DNA from: Bacillus sp. JCM 19058 | GTDB lineage: Bacteria > Bacillota > Bacilli > Bacillales_H > Bacillaceae_D | Direction of reading: 5' to 3' | Assembly (NCBI GenBank): GCA_001310555.1 | Contig: BAXO01000054.1 | Coordinates: 1 to 39,773, forward strand | Length of the DNA: 39,773 nucleotides | Shown here: positions 19,971-29,086 of the stretch, piece after piece | Layout of the letters: each line of letters starts with the position of its first letter | Position numbering within the stretch: position 1 is the first letter of the stretch | Notes under the pieces: model-generated | Database searches by the model: none | Told to the model about the DNA's origin: nothing | Seen by the model: the letters and a program-made list of their open reading frames with translations, nothing else | Translations under genes and position numbers: made by a program

Positions 19971-21640
19971 ATGAAGCAGACTAAAAACAATCAAACAGCT
20001 GTATTTGCCTTAGGGGGATTAGGCGAAATCGGCAAAAATACGTACGCCGTTCAATTTCAAGACGAAATAATTCTAATCGACGCCGGAATCAAGTTTCCAG
20101 AGGACGAGCTTCTTGGCATTGATTATGTGATTCCGGATTATACGTACCTCGCTCAAAACAAAGAAAAAAATAAAAGGGTTATTTATTACCCATGGCCATG
20201 AGGATCACATTGGCGGTATCCCGTTTTTACTTCGTGAAATCAATGTCCCGATCTATGGAGGAAAACTAGCTTTAGGCCTTTTAAAGGGCAAGCTTGAAGA
20301 GCACGGGCTGCTGAGAAAAGCTAAATTTCATGAAATTCATGAGGACCAAGTCGTTAAATTTACGAAAACTTCGGTGTCCTTTTTCCGTACAACCCATAGT
20401 ATTCCTGATTCATACGGAATTGTTGTCAAAACACCACCCGGAAATATCGTCCACACTGGTGATTTTAAATTTGATTTCACACCTGTCGGAGAACCGGCAA
20501 ATTTAACAAAAATGGCGAAAATCGGCGAAGAAGGTGTGCTTTGCCTACTATCTGACAGTACAAACAGTGAAATTCCGGACTTTACGATGTCCGAGCGAAA
20601 AGTCGGCAAAAGCATCGATGCTATTTTTCAAAAAGTCGAAGGAAGGGTTATTTTTGCGACCTTTGCTTCAAATATTCATCGGCTTCAGCAAGTAGTCGAT
20701 GCTGCTGTTCAACACGGCCGAAAGATCGCTGTATTTGGCAGAAGCATGGAATCCGCTTTAACGATCGGGCAAGAGCTTGGATACATTAAAGCCCCAAAGA
20801 ATACGTTTATCGAGCATTCGCAGCTTAATAAATTACCTGATAACCAGGTAACGATTCTTTGTACAGGAAGCCAAGGGGAGCCGATGGCAGCACTATCGAG
20901 AATTGCCTTTGGTACTCACCGGCAAATTCAAATTATTCCTGGCGATACCGTCGTTTTTTTCGTCTTCACCGATTCCTGGAAACACATTAAGCGTCAGCAA
21001 AACGATTAACCAATTGTATCGTTCCGGAGCCAATGTCATTCACGGTCCACTTAATGATATTCATACATCTGGTCACGGCGGACAAGAAGAGCAAAAATTA
21101 ATGCTTCGGCTAATGAAACCGCAATATTTCCTGCCGATTCACGGCGAATACAGAATGCTGAAAATGCACATTAAGCTAGCCCAGGATTGCGGAATTGAGG
21201 CAAACAATTGCTTTATTATGGACAATGGCGACATTCTCGCCCTTCACCCGGAAGAGGCAGGTGTTGTCGGTAAAATCCCTTCCGGTTCAGTCTATGTCGA
21301 TGGCAATGGAATTGGGGATATCGGCAATATCGTTTTGCGCGACCGGAGAATTCTTTCTGAGGAAGGTCTCGTCGTTGTAGTCGTCAGCCTCGATATGAAG
21401 GAATTCAAAGTAACAGCTGGGCCTGACATTATTTCACGAGGCTTCGTCTATATGCGAGAATCCAGCGATTTAATTCACGAGGCACAGAAAATGCTAACAG
21501 ATCACTTAAATGAAATTATGGAACGCAAAACCTCGCAATGGGCTGAAATTAAAAACGAGGTTACCGATCTACTCGGTCCCTTCTTGTATGAACGAACAAA
21601 AAGAAAGCCGATGATCCTGCCTATTATTATGGAAGTATAA
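19971..21640 (+). CDS. rnjA: Ribonuclease J1, two indels
   Basis: Metallo-beta-lactamase/beta-CASP endo- and 5'-exoribonuclease, central to mRNA turnover and rRNA maturation in Bacillus. Landmarks: [15 protein letters not shown] at the start, [12 protein letters not shown] (HxHxDH zinc motif, about 74-79), [30 protein letters not shown], the beta-CASP segment [19 protein letters not shown], and [13 protein letters not shown]. Surplus bases in the A run near 20164-20170 and the T run 20954-20960 split it; repaired it has 555 residues, exactly the B. subtilis size. Coupled to rpoY. Confidence 0.96.
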
Positions 21641-21644
21641 CTTT

Positions 21645-21675
21645 AAAAAAAGGGGCAAACGACTGCCCCTTTTTT
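21645..21675 (+). terminator. Terminator after rnjA
   Basis: AAAAAAAGGGGCA pairs with TGCCCCTTTTTT, a compact GC stem with a T tail, a few bases after the rnjA stop. Confidence 0.85.
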
Positions 21676-21763
21676 ATATGCTCTGAGAATAGCTAACGAC
21701 AGCAAGTAGCCGCCTTCCACTGCCTCACCGTGCTTTACTTACTCGTTTCGATTCAAATTTTGC

Positions 21764-22426
21764 TCATTTGTCAGTCATCTGCTGCTCGAGACGCGAAAGC
21801 TTATCATCCTCGCCAATGATAATGAGAACGTCCCCCTGTTGAATTATTTCATCGGCCTGTGGCGCAACAATGACCTCCTTCATCCTCTTAATTGCTACTA
21901 TCGTACAACCGTATCGCGCCCGGATGTTCAAATCGTTCAAGCTGCGCCGACACATTTTTTGATTGGCTAATAGCTCGATTATACTGTAGTGATCGGATAA
22001 TTCAAAATACTCTATTACATTTTTAGAGAGCAAATTATGGGCAATTCGAAGCCCCATATCCCTTTCCGGATGAATGACTCGCTCGGCCCCGATTTTATTC
22101 AAAACCTTTTCGTGATAATCATTTTGAGCTTTTACGGTAATATGTTGAACCCCTAGCTCAGTCAAAATTAACGTTGTTAAAATACTCGCCTGGATATTGT
22201 CTCCGATCGCAACGACGATATGCTCGAAATTACGAACGCCAAGATTTTTCAATGCCTGCTCATCAGTGGAATCAGCAACAACTGCATGTGTAGCAATTTC
22301 CCGAAATTCATCAACCTTCGCTGCATCGATATCGATAGCCAGCACTTCAGCTCCTTGGCTGATTAACGTACGGCATACACTGCTACCGAACCTGCCTAAT
22401 CCGACCACAGCAAATTGTTTTTTCAT
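21764..22426 (-). CDS. ktrC: Potassium channel regulatory subunit KtrC (RCK/TrkA)
   Basis: 220 residues, intact. Cytosolic gating ring of a Ktr potassium uptake system. RCK_N domain with the dinucleotide motif GLGRFGSSVC (residues 9-18) and acidic LAIDID at the end of strand 2; RCK_C (TrkA_C) domain from about 135 with RYGCTIVAI and GDVLIIIGEDDKLSRLE. Bacillus KtrA and KtrC bind ATP/ADP or c-di-AMP at these domains. Convergent with rnjA, as ykqB/ykqC in B. subtilis. The membrane partner KtrD/KtrB is not in the window. AAGGAGTGGG precedes the ATG. Confidence 0.92.
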   Translation of the reverse strand: MKKQFAVVGLGRFGSSVCRTLISQGAEVLAIDIDAAKVDEFREIATHAVVADSTDEQALKNLGVRNFEHIVVAIGDNIQASILTTLILTELGVQHITVKAQNDYHEKVLNKIGAERVIHPERDMGLRIAHNLLSKNVIEYFELSDHYSIIELLANQKMCRRSLNDLNIRARYGCTIVAIKRMKEVIVAPQADEIIQQGDVLIIIGEDDKLSRLEQQMTDK

Positions 22427-22620
22427 TGTCCCACTCCTTGTTCAACGAGTTCCTTATCGAATGCTGTATCATTATTTAACCATATTGTACCCATCTATTG
22501 CCATAGTAAGAGTTTTCTATTCATTCGTCAGAGCCATGGCTCCCTTTAACTCACATAGAATAAAGCGACTTTATCTAAGCAAAAGGGGTCCGATAGCAGT
22601 TACACTTTAGCTCGCCTACA

Positions 22621-23260
22621 TGACAAAAGAGGCTATCCAAAAAAGGTCATGGAAATGATCTTTAAGGGGACAAGCTCTTTCAATTTCTGTAAGAGGGTAT
22701 GTAGTCGCTCCCAGATGGGGTCACGCTTTCCGCAGGCGGGCGTTGAACTAACCGGCACGCCGGTGGATTTCAACCTGCCCTTTTCCTCCTGCTGGAGTCG
22801 GCCACCCCATCCCGTCCGCTAAGGTTAACTTTCTTTCAAAAAAAGTGCACAAAAAATCGCTCAATCCTTTCGAATAGAGTGACCACACAACAGACCAAAG
22901 AGGAGCGATTTTTGCGTAACCAAAAGGCCCACATGAATGAACTCTACCTTCCTATGGATGATTCCGAAAATCATGTCGGACATATGGTCAATGGATGAAA
23001 CATGATTTCTTCTTCGAAGCTTACCAAGGTGGTGGGCGCCCTAAATGATGACCAAGATTGTTTTGTTTGGCTGCACACAAAAGTGGTTTTCCTGTCGTGA
23101 TATAGCTAAAGCCTGAAAAGAAAACCTACCGATGATGTGGGTAGCAGCAGGACAAGCAGCCGACTTTCGCCCGATTGCATCTCCAGTGTTGTGGATCGGG
23201 CTTATCGCCTCGCCTAACAGCGATAGACAGCCACTCGCAAAAGCTGCATTCATCTAAAAA
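22621..23260 (+). mobile_element. Dead IS1182-type insertion remnant
   Basis: The left part, AAGAGGCTATCCAAAAAA near 22627, resembles ends of IS1182-like elements. From TTG 22913 broken frames read LRNQKAHMNELYLPMDDSEN, then FFEAYQGGGRPK, then MMTKIVLFGCTQKWFSCRDI, AKA*KENLPMMWVAAGQAAD and FRPIAS, which is the N-terminal quarter of an IS1182-family DDE transposase. Frame changes, a TGA and loss of everything after about residue 100 show it cannot work. An inverted pair AAAAATCGCTC (22853-22863) / GAGCGATTTTT (about 22904-22914) may be the terminal or leader repeat. Confidence 0.7.
22712..22823. repeat. Large nested inverted-repeat structure
   Basis: GATGGGGT near 22715 pairs with ACCCCATC near 22810; farther in, GTTGAA pairs with TTCAAC, and the centre is a perfect ACCGGC-AC-GCCGGT hairpin. 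The GC-rich block is unlike its surroundings. Blocks of this style are spread through Bacillus genomes next to insertion sequences. Confidence 0.55.
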
Positions 23261-23265
23261 GAACA

Positions 23266-23302
23266 ACACCTCGAGTCATAATAAAATGTCTCGAGGTTTG
23301 CT
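23266..23302. terminator. Hairpin after IS remnant
   Basis: ACCTCGAG and CTCGAGGT (8 bp) flank a 13-base AT loop, followed by TTTGC. Terminator-like; its gene is unclear. Confidence 0.5.
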
Positions 23303-23358
23303 TACTTAATGGCTTTTGAGCGCCCCCTTAAGAGGAAGGAAGGTCACCTTCCCAAATA

Positions 23359-24123
23359 CTAATCATTTTTTGCCGCTTGCAGCAGCTCCTTATAGCCGAA
23401 TCTTGTCAGTTTAAATTCAGCATCGAGATAGCCCTGCTCCTTCAGTCATCTACCGTTTCCGTCGTTAATCTCGGCAACACAGATTGAATTTCCTCATTTA
23501 GCTCGACCACGTCCCTTTTTCGACAAAGCCTGGCTCGAGTGCGGCCGCGATTTCTTCCATTGGATTATCTTTTCTGAAATACTTTTTCGTTTCTGAATAC
23601 ACTTGCTGAAGCTTCTTTGACGCATTGAAAAATTCCTGTCTGATCCGGAAGCTTTCGGAGTCTTTCTGCTTAATCTTTTCTCGATACTGACTTTTTTTCA
23701 CTTTCGGCGAGCTCCGCTTTAGTGAAGAGCTCCTCGAGCAACTGAGTTCGATCCAAATCAATTTGCTTTAGCTGCTGCTCTTTTTCCTCGATATCCTCGT
23801 GCTCTACCCGATCCTTTTCTGCCGTCTCCTCGTGCTTGACAGGCTCCTTCTCGTCCATATTCTCGTCCTTGATAGGCGGCATTGCTGCTACCTCATTTTC
23901 CGGAACGTTTTCCGGCAAATGATCAGGAGTTTTTAGCTGCTCAGCTAATTTGTTCATTTTATGATTGATAAACAAGGCGAAGGCAACCATCGCCAAAAAC
24001 ACAACGATTCGATAAGCCACTTCATAAAAAAACAGCGAAATAATTCATTACTGCCACAGCTACGAATCCGAGCACAAGAAACAGCCAATCGGTAACCTTT
24101 TTTTCTTTTTTTGTAAACAGCAT
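23359..24123 (-). CDS. Unknown two-helix membrane protein, four indels
   Basis: Repaired length is about 254 residues. ATG 24123 follows AAAGGGG. Plan: short basic head MLFTKKEKKVTDW, helix LFLVLGFVAVAVMNYFAVF, short turn, helix AYRIVVFLAMVAFALFI, then a cytosolic acidic low-complexity linker (KDENMDEKEPVKHEETAEK), a coiled-coil part (QLKQIDLDRTQLLEELFTKA) and a C-terminal domain with SETKKYFRKDNPMEEIAAAL and GYLDAEFKLTRFGYKELLQA. Surplus bases in runs 24026-24032 and 23692-23698; single bases missing near 23508 and 23445. I do not recognise the family. It lies between the IS remnant and ykuV, a place B. subtilis does not share. Confidence 0.65.
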
Positions 24124-24317
24124 CTCGTAATTACCCCTTTAACTACTATTGCCATTTTTAGGCTTTTTTGTGTAAATAGGTCCAGCTCTCCTCTATATTT
24201 ACACTTCTTATATAGACGTATCAATGAGTCAAAAGGTTTCTTTTTTATAAAAATCGATTCATTCCAGAGCATATTAATAGCATTTCTATGTTTATTATTA
24301 GGCCATTCTACCTAGAA

Positions 24318-24347
24318 AAGCACCTATCCGTGTTGGACAGGTGCTTG
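24318..24347 (-). terminator. Terminator after ykuV
   Basis: AAGCACCT and AGGTGCTT, with inner TCC/GGA, form a stem 11 bases beyond the ykuV stop. Confidence 0.75.
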
Positions 24348-24357
24348 TATCGTACAG

Positions 24358-24811
24358 TTATTCCTTTATACCGAGAACACGGTTGACTCGCTTCGTCAGC
24401 ATTTTCATTCCGCCGCCTCCAGCTTGAAAATGACGCAGCTGGCCTTCCTCATCAAACACATAATAAGCAGGGACATACTCATTTTCAAAAGCGTCTGTTA
24501 GCTTATGCTCATTGTCGACGAAGATCGGCTGCACAATCTCGTGTTCATCTGCCACTTTTTTTTATTTCATCAAGGTCCAAATCCTTCTCGGAGCGCGGCA
24601 TATGAACAGCGATTACATTCAATTGATCTTTATATTTGTCGCGAAATTCGTTCACGTTAGGCATCGCTTCCTTGCATAATCCACAGCTTATAGACCAGAA
24701 ATGAATGAGGGTCGGTTTTTGACCTATTATATCACTTTTTGTTACATCGCCGTTAAACCACGTTGTAGCTCCTTCAAGCTCAGGCATTTGTGAGCGCAAT
24801 TTCAAAGCCAT
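24358..24811 (-). CDS. ykuV: Thiol-disulfide oxidoreductase YkuV, one indel
   Basis: Repaired length is 150 residues. Thioredoxin fold with the catalytic pair in HFWSISCGLCKEAMPNVNEF (Cys 43, Cys 46), then VIAVHMPRSEKDL, and a cis-Pro in ENEYVPAYYVFDEEGQLRHF. No signal peptide, so cytosolic, as described for YkuV. A surplus base in the 8-base run 24556-24563 splits it; repair reads LDEIKKVADEHEIVQPIFVD. Two ATGs stand in tandem; 24811 is better spaced from GGAGGAG than 24814. Follows ykuU on the same strand with its own terminator; the pair likely serves peroxide or disulfide handling. Confidence 0.93.
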
Positions 24812-25019
24812 CATTTCTCCTCCTTCAATAGATTCGTAAAGAAAGATTACTGAACAGCCTCCATAATTATTGATTCTCCGAGAGTACCGGTGGAAACCTT
24901 TCGTTCCCCGTCACATTCGCTTCATCGGACAATTATCGCTAAATAGTTCGAGACAGCCAAAATTACGAGTAGCACTCTGCGCTTACCTTGGAGCGCAAAG
25001 TAGTATCTTTCTTTTGAAA

Positions 25020-25046
25020 AAGGCCTAACAGTTCCTGCTAGACCTT
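25020..25046 (-). terminator. Terminator after ykuU
   Basis: On the minus strand AAGGTCTAGCAG pairs with CTGTTAGGCCTT (two wobble pairs) around GAA, followed by TTTT. Confidence 0.8.
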
Positions 25047-25061
25047 GTCGTTGCATTATCC

Positions 25062-25613
25062 TTATACTTTCAACGTTTCTTGTCCAGGCTTCCAGTTAGC
25101 CGGGCAAAGGCCACCCGTTTGCAACGCTTGAAGCACGCGCAACGTTTCGTCTACATCGCGTCCGATGTTGTTATGGTTAACAACAGAATACATAAGTTCG
25201 CCTTCCGGACTAATAATGAACAGACCGCGAAGAGCAATTCCTTCGTCTTCAATTAAGACGCCATACTCTCGGGATACTGTATGATTTGTATCGGCTGCAA
25301 GTGGATACGCTAGCTCACCAAGTCCGTTTTCGTCGCGCGCTGTATTAATCCATGCTTTATGCGTATGAACGGTATCTGTTGAAACGCCAATGACCTCGGC
25401 ATCAAGATCCTCGAATTCATCATAGCGATCGCTGAGAGCAGTGATTTCTGTTGGACAAACAAATGTGAAGTCCATCGGATAGAAGAAAAGAACCGTCCAT
25501 TTATCGCTTTTCATATTTTCTTCCAAGCTTACTTTAGAAAATTCCTTATTTGGTAAAACAGCTTCCATTTCAAAACGCGGAGCTTGTTTCCCTACCATTC
25601 GCTTCTCTGACAT
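25062..25613 (-). CDS. ykuU: 2-Cys peroxiredoxin YkuU
   Basis: 183 residues, intact. Reduces hydrogen peroxide and organic peroxides. Peroxidatic Cys 53 in FFYPMDFTFVCPTEI, GVSTDTVHTHKAW, and resolving Cys 170 in QTGGLCPANWKPG, the typical 2-Cys (AhpC/Prx1) layout. The open frame extends to 25661, but ATG 25613 follows GGAGGT with nine bases between, and the family starts there (MSEKRMVGKQAPRF). Neighbour of ykuV as in B. subtilis. A consensus promoter and a dyad lie upstream. Confidence 0.95.
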   Translation of the reverse strand: MSEKRMVGKQAPRFEMEAVLPNKEFSKVSLEENMKSDKWTVLFFYPMDFTFVCPTEITALSDRYDEFEDLDAEVIGVSTDTVHTHKAWINTARDENGLGELAYPLAADTNHTVSREYGVLIEDEGIALRGLFIISPEGELMYSVVNHNNIGRDVDETLRVLQALQTGGLCPANWKPGQETLKV

Positions 25614-25659
25614 ATGTAAAGACCTCCTAATGGTTAAATAGATTTTGCCTGCAAAGTCC

Positions 25660-25696
25660 ATTATAAAAGAATAGATTTTTTTTAGTCAATACTAAA
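25660..25696 (-). promoter_or_regulatory. ykuU promoter with overlapping operator
   Basis: On the minus strand TTGACT (25689-25684), 18 bases, then TATAAT (25665-25660): nearly consensus SigA. The -35 lies inside the dyad TTTAGTCAATACTAAA (25681-25696 on the plus strand), arms TTTAGT/ACTAAA. A further ACTAAAT repeats at about 25712. The dyad does not fit the PerR box TTATAATnATTATAA. Confidence 0.65.
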
Positions 25697-26033
25697 TAAT
25701 AATTAATCTAAACTAAATACCTCCTCTTTTACGCTTTGCCTGCAATTAAATGATTCGTACAGTTCTATTATAAGACTGTATCATTAAAATTACCAACATT
25801 CGCTTGTCCTTTCTCATTCACCCTCTATCATTGTCAATTGCTTATTTTTATAAGTCTTGCAGCTGACGCTTACCTTTGACTGATCGCAGGAAGCTCCTGA
25901 ATCATAATTTGTACCATTAGTTCTAGAACAGAGCTGTATTAGTAAAATGCAGCGATAGACGGATTAGTAAGTACGCTTTTTCTGTCTTCCTATCCTCCGA
26001 TATCCTCACACAAGCATTCCGGACACCAAAAGT
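25697..26033. other. Intergenic stretch, ykuS-ykuU
   Basis: About 340 AT-rich bases. I see no supported gene, repeat or known RNA. Confidence 0.5.
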
Positions 26034-26061
26034 AGAGGCCGACGGAAGTCCGTCTGCCTCT
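26034..26061 (-). terminator. Terminator after ykuS
   Basis: AGAGGCCGACGG against CCGTCTGCCTCT, 11 of 12 paired, loop AAGT, about 20 bases downstream of the ykuS stop; followed on the minus strand by ACTTTTGG. Confidence 0.75.
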
Positions 26062-26080
26062 AAAGGGATCATAAGCGTTT

Positions 26081-26332
26081 TTATTGAAGATGACCTAGCT
26101 TTTGTTCGACTTTCTGGCAAATGTCCTGTGCGCTCATTCCTTCTGCATTTATGACTGAGCCTGCAGTTACCGTGTTGTGAATCCCCATCATATTCTCATC
26201 CTGTCCAGTAATGACACAGCAATCGCAATCTTGCGCATCCTGTTCGTCCTTTAGTTGAACAATATCATAGCCTCTGGCCTCCAGCTCCTGCTGGACGTCT
26301 GTTAATGACTGCTCAATACCAACCTTTGGCAT
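26081..26332 (-). CDS. ykuS: UPF0180 protein YkuS
   Basis: 83 residues, intact. [40 protein letters not shown] and [12 protein letters not shown] match UPF0180, including the C-D-C-C cluster (about 39-42) that could bind metal or be redox-active. The open frame continues upstream to 26422, but ATG 26332 has GGAGGTG eight bases before it. In B. subtilis ykuS follows ykuR, as here in mirrored layout. Function unknown. Confidence 0.9.
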   Translation of the reverse strand: MPKVGIEQSLTDVQQELEARGYDIVQLKDEQDAQDCDCCVITGQDENMMGIHNTVTAGSVINAEGMSAQDICQKVEQKLGHLQ

Positions 26333-26495
26333 TATCCAAACACCTCCGTATTGTTGAAATCTCACTAAGGTAGTATACCCAGTTATTAACGCTCTATTCG
26401 GAAGCCCATTTATGAGATACAACTTTTGTTATACGAGCCTACCTCTCAATGATTTGAGAGAAAACGTATTAGTTATATTACAGGAGGTCATTCTC

Positions 26496-26666
26496 TTGGC
26501 AAAACAGTCGAAATCGCTTGGAAGTGGCTTGGCCATCGGTCTACGTATTGGGGTTGCTCTCGGTCTTGCTTTAAATAATATTAGTGTAGCGATTGCGATT
26601 GGATTCGCTATAGGGATAGCGTTCAATAGCTCTCTTTTTGCCAATGACCGAACGAAGCATTCCTAA
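26496..26666 (+). CDS. 56-residue Gly/Ala-rich membrane miniprotein
   Basis: TTG 26496 with AGGAGGT (26483-26489) six bases before it. The protein starts [20 protein letters not shown] and has two hydrophobic segments, [14 protein letters not shown] and [15 protein letters not shown], with G-x-x-x-G-like spacing (glycine-zipper style), then a charged end NDRTKHS. Similar short proteins are common in Bacillaceae with no known role. It is divergent from ykuS and its stop overlaps the end of the convergent dapL gene by four bases. Confidence 0.7.
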   Translation: MAKQSKSLGSGLAIGLRIGVALGLALNNISVAIAIGFAIGIAFNSSLFANDRTKHS

Positions 26667-27805
26667 TTTTGCATTCGGGTTTGAAGGTAGTCGAGTAAAT
26701 GATTAACCGCAAACGACAATGCTTCTTCATCGGGCTCAAGCCTCGGATCGTGAAGGCTAAACGGACTGTTGACACCGAGCCAAAACATAAAGCCTGGAAT
26801 TTCTTTTAAGAAATAACCGAAATCCTCACCAGTCATCGCGGTCGGGCTTTCTATTAACGTTGTACCGCTTCTTTCTGATGAAAATCGCATGAATTCATCA
26901 ACTAATTCTGGGTTGTTATTTACCTCACAATAATTGGCTCCATAATCAATCGAAATCTCACAGGCAAACCCAGTTTCCATACCTTTGGCCAGCGCTTCAA
27001 TTCTTTGCTTCATTCCTTGCATGGAGTTAATCGAAAGGCTACGTATCGTCCCTTCGATTCGTGCCGATTCGGCAATGACGTTTTGCTTCGTTCCGCCTTG
27101 AATGACACCGATTGTCACAACTGCGGAATCGAGTGGATTGATATTGCGCGAAACGATCGTCTGAAGCTGTGTCACAAAATAGCTGGCGGCGACAACCATA
27201 TCATTTGCCTGATGAGGGTAAGCAGCATGACCACCCTTCCCCTTCAGGTCAATAAACAGCTCTGAAGTATTCGCAAACAACAGTCCAGCTTTAGTGGCGA
27301 TCGTACCAACTGGATATTCCGGTGCAATGTGCAGGGCGATTATTTCGTCCGGCCACCAATCCTTAAGTATACCGGCCTCAAGCATAGGCTTAGCACCGCC
27401 CGGTCCTTCTTCTGCTGGCTGAAACAGAAACAGCAAATTCTCTTTTGGCTGGTGGCCGGCATAATGCGCTAATATCCCAAGCGCAATCGTCATATGGAAA
27501 TCATGGCCGCAGGCGTGCATGTGGCCCGGGTGCTGAGAGCGGAAACCTTCGTAGGAAGTCCTCTCCTCGAGCGGAAGTCCGTCCATATCTGCGCGATAGC
27601 CAATCGTGCGTGTCCCTTCAGAACCGGTCAGCTTAACGATAATACCCGTTTTCCAAATCTTTAGCTCAAGCCAATGTGCCGGTAGCGACGATATGAACTC
27701 CAAAAGATAGGCCTGCGTTTTCTTTTCTTGAAAACCGAGCTCAGGAATTTGATGCAAATCGCGGCGAATTTTCACTAACTCGTCTGCCTTCACTTCATTC
27801 CTCAC
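26663..27805 (-). CDS. dapL: N-acetyldiaminopimelate deacetylase (YkuR, M20D)
   Basis: 380 residues, intact. Cleaves acetate from N-acetyl-LL-2,6-diaminopimelate in the acetylase lysine/peptidoglycan route. M20D metallopeptidase marks: [42 protein letters not shown] (metal Cys and His), [24 protein letters not shown] and [14 protein letters not shown]. Other M20D enzymes remove acetyl or acyl groups from other amino acids, but the dapH gene two genes upstream argues for this substrate. Its start overlaps the end of the aminotransferase gene by four bases (27802-27805), so they are coupled. Confidence 0.9.
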   Translation of the reverse strand: MRNEVKADELVKIRRDLHQIPELGFQEKKTQAYLLEFISSLPAHWLELKIWKTGIIVKLTGSEGTRTIGYRADMDGLPLEERTSYEGFRSQHPGHMHACGHDFHMTIALGILAHYAGHQPKENLLFLFQPAEEGPGGAKPMLEAGILKDWWPDEIIALHIAPEYPVGTIATKAGLLFANTSELFIDLKGKGGHAAYPHQANDMVVAASYFVTQLQTIVSRNINPLDSAVVTIGVIQGGTKQNVIAESARIEGTIRSLSINSMQGMKQRIEALAKGMETGFACEISIDYGANYCEVNNNPELVDEFMRFSSERSGTTLIESPTAMTGEDFGYFLKEIPGFMFWLGVNSPFSLHDPRLEPDEEALSFAVNHLLDYLQTRMQN

Positions 27806-29012
27806 CTGCTTTCTTTTTCGAATTGCAGCTGTTTGGACAACGCTTCAATAAATCGGTCAATCTCTGCTTCAGTTAAGGTTAAGGGTGGCAAAAGCCGAAT
27901 GATCGTCTTCTGGGTCACATCAACGAGAAAGCCTCCCTCAAGCAGCCTACTTTGCATGCTTTTTACCGCTTCTGCTTCCAGATTCATAACGAGCCCAAGC
28001 ATCATTCCCGTTCCACGAATGCCTTTAAGGACGGAAGGAAATCGCTCTTTCGTTTCCACTAAGGCACCCCAAAGCCTATCAGCAGCCCGTCTGCCTTTTT
28101 CGAGCTGTCCTTCGTTAAGCAAAACATGAAGAACGGCAGAGCCGAGTGCAGCACTTAATGGGATGGAGCAAAGGTCGTTCCATGATCGCCTGGCTTGAAC
28201 AAATCCGTCAATCCTTCTGCAGCAATGATTCCGCCGAGTGGCAGCCCGCCGCCGATTCCTTTAGCAAACAAAATCAGATCCGGTTCGATTTTGGCACGCT
28301 GGTAAGCGAACAGTGTACCTGTCCGCCCTACACCGGTTTGAATTTCATCCATACAGCAAAGCACTTGATATTTTTTGCAAAGCTCTGCTACGGTTTGCAA
28401 ATACTCGCTTGACAATGGGAGTACTCCACCTGAGCCAAGCACTGGCTCCATCAGCACAGCGGCGGGCTTCTTATCCTTTAACAATGCTTCCAGCTCTGCT
28501 GGCGCATGCGGCCCCACTTCATATACAGGAAGATCCGTGACCGGAAAATCCTGAAATACTCCGGGCTGACGTGTCAATTTTAACGCGCCGAGTGTTCGCC
28601 CGTGAAAGCTTTGCTTCAACACAACGACTCCTTTGCGCTCAAACTGCTGTTTTTTTGAATATTTATGAATTAATTTTAATGCCGCTTCAGTGGCTTCAGC
28701 TCCGGAATTCGTAAAAAAAAGACCTTTCCCTTAACCGTATGGTGAATCAGCGTTTCCGCCAATGTGATGGCTGGTTTATTTAAAAAAAACGTTGGATATA
28801 TGCAGAAATTTCTCTCCCTGCTCCTTTAATGCATGTAGAACGGCCGGGTGGGAATGCCCAAGAATATTAACCGCGAGCCCTGTAAACAAATCCAAATAGC
28901 CCTTTCCATTTTCATCGTATAAATAATTCCCGCTTCCTCTTTCAATAGTAAGAGGTATTCTGCTATAGGTTGCCATCACAGCTTCCCGATCCTTGTCAGC
29001 CCAATTAGTCAC
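27802..29012 (-). CDS. Class III aminotransferase (ArgD-like), probable N-acetyl-DAP aminotransferase
   Basis: Repaired length is 402 residues. PLP enzyme: [85 protein letters not shown], Schiff-base Lys in [20 protein letters not shown], then [11 protein letters not shown]. The family is acetylornithine aminotransferase/ArgD, and E. coli ArgD also acts on N-succinyl-DAP. Lying between dapH and dapL, coupled to dapL and with no arginine genes around, it probably performs the PatA step. Breaks: one surplus base in 28782-28789, two in 28712-28719, and one missing C near 28160 ([15 protein letters not shown] expected). A 7-A run near 28651 is in frame. Confidence 0.88.
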
Positions 29013-29086
29013 CTTCCTCCGCCTCCTATCCTCTTCGTAAGGAAGAGCCTTGCTACAAAATCAACTGTAGCAAAGCCTTCTTTTCC

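Noticed and set aside
25660..25720. PerR box upstream of ykuU
   Set aside because: The dyad does not match TTATAATnATTATAA; only a general AT-rich likeness.
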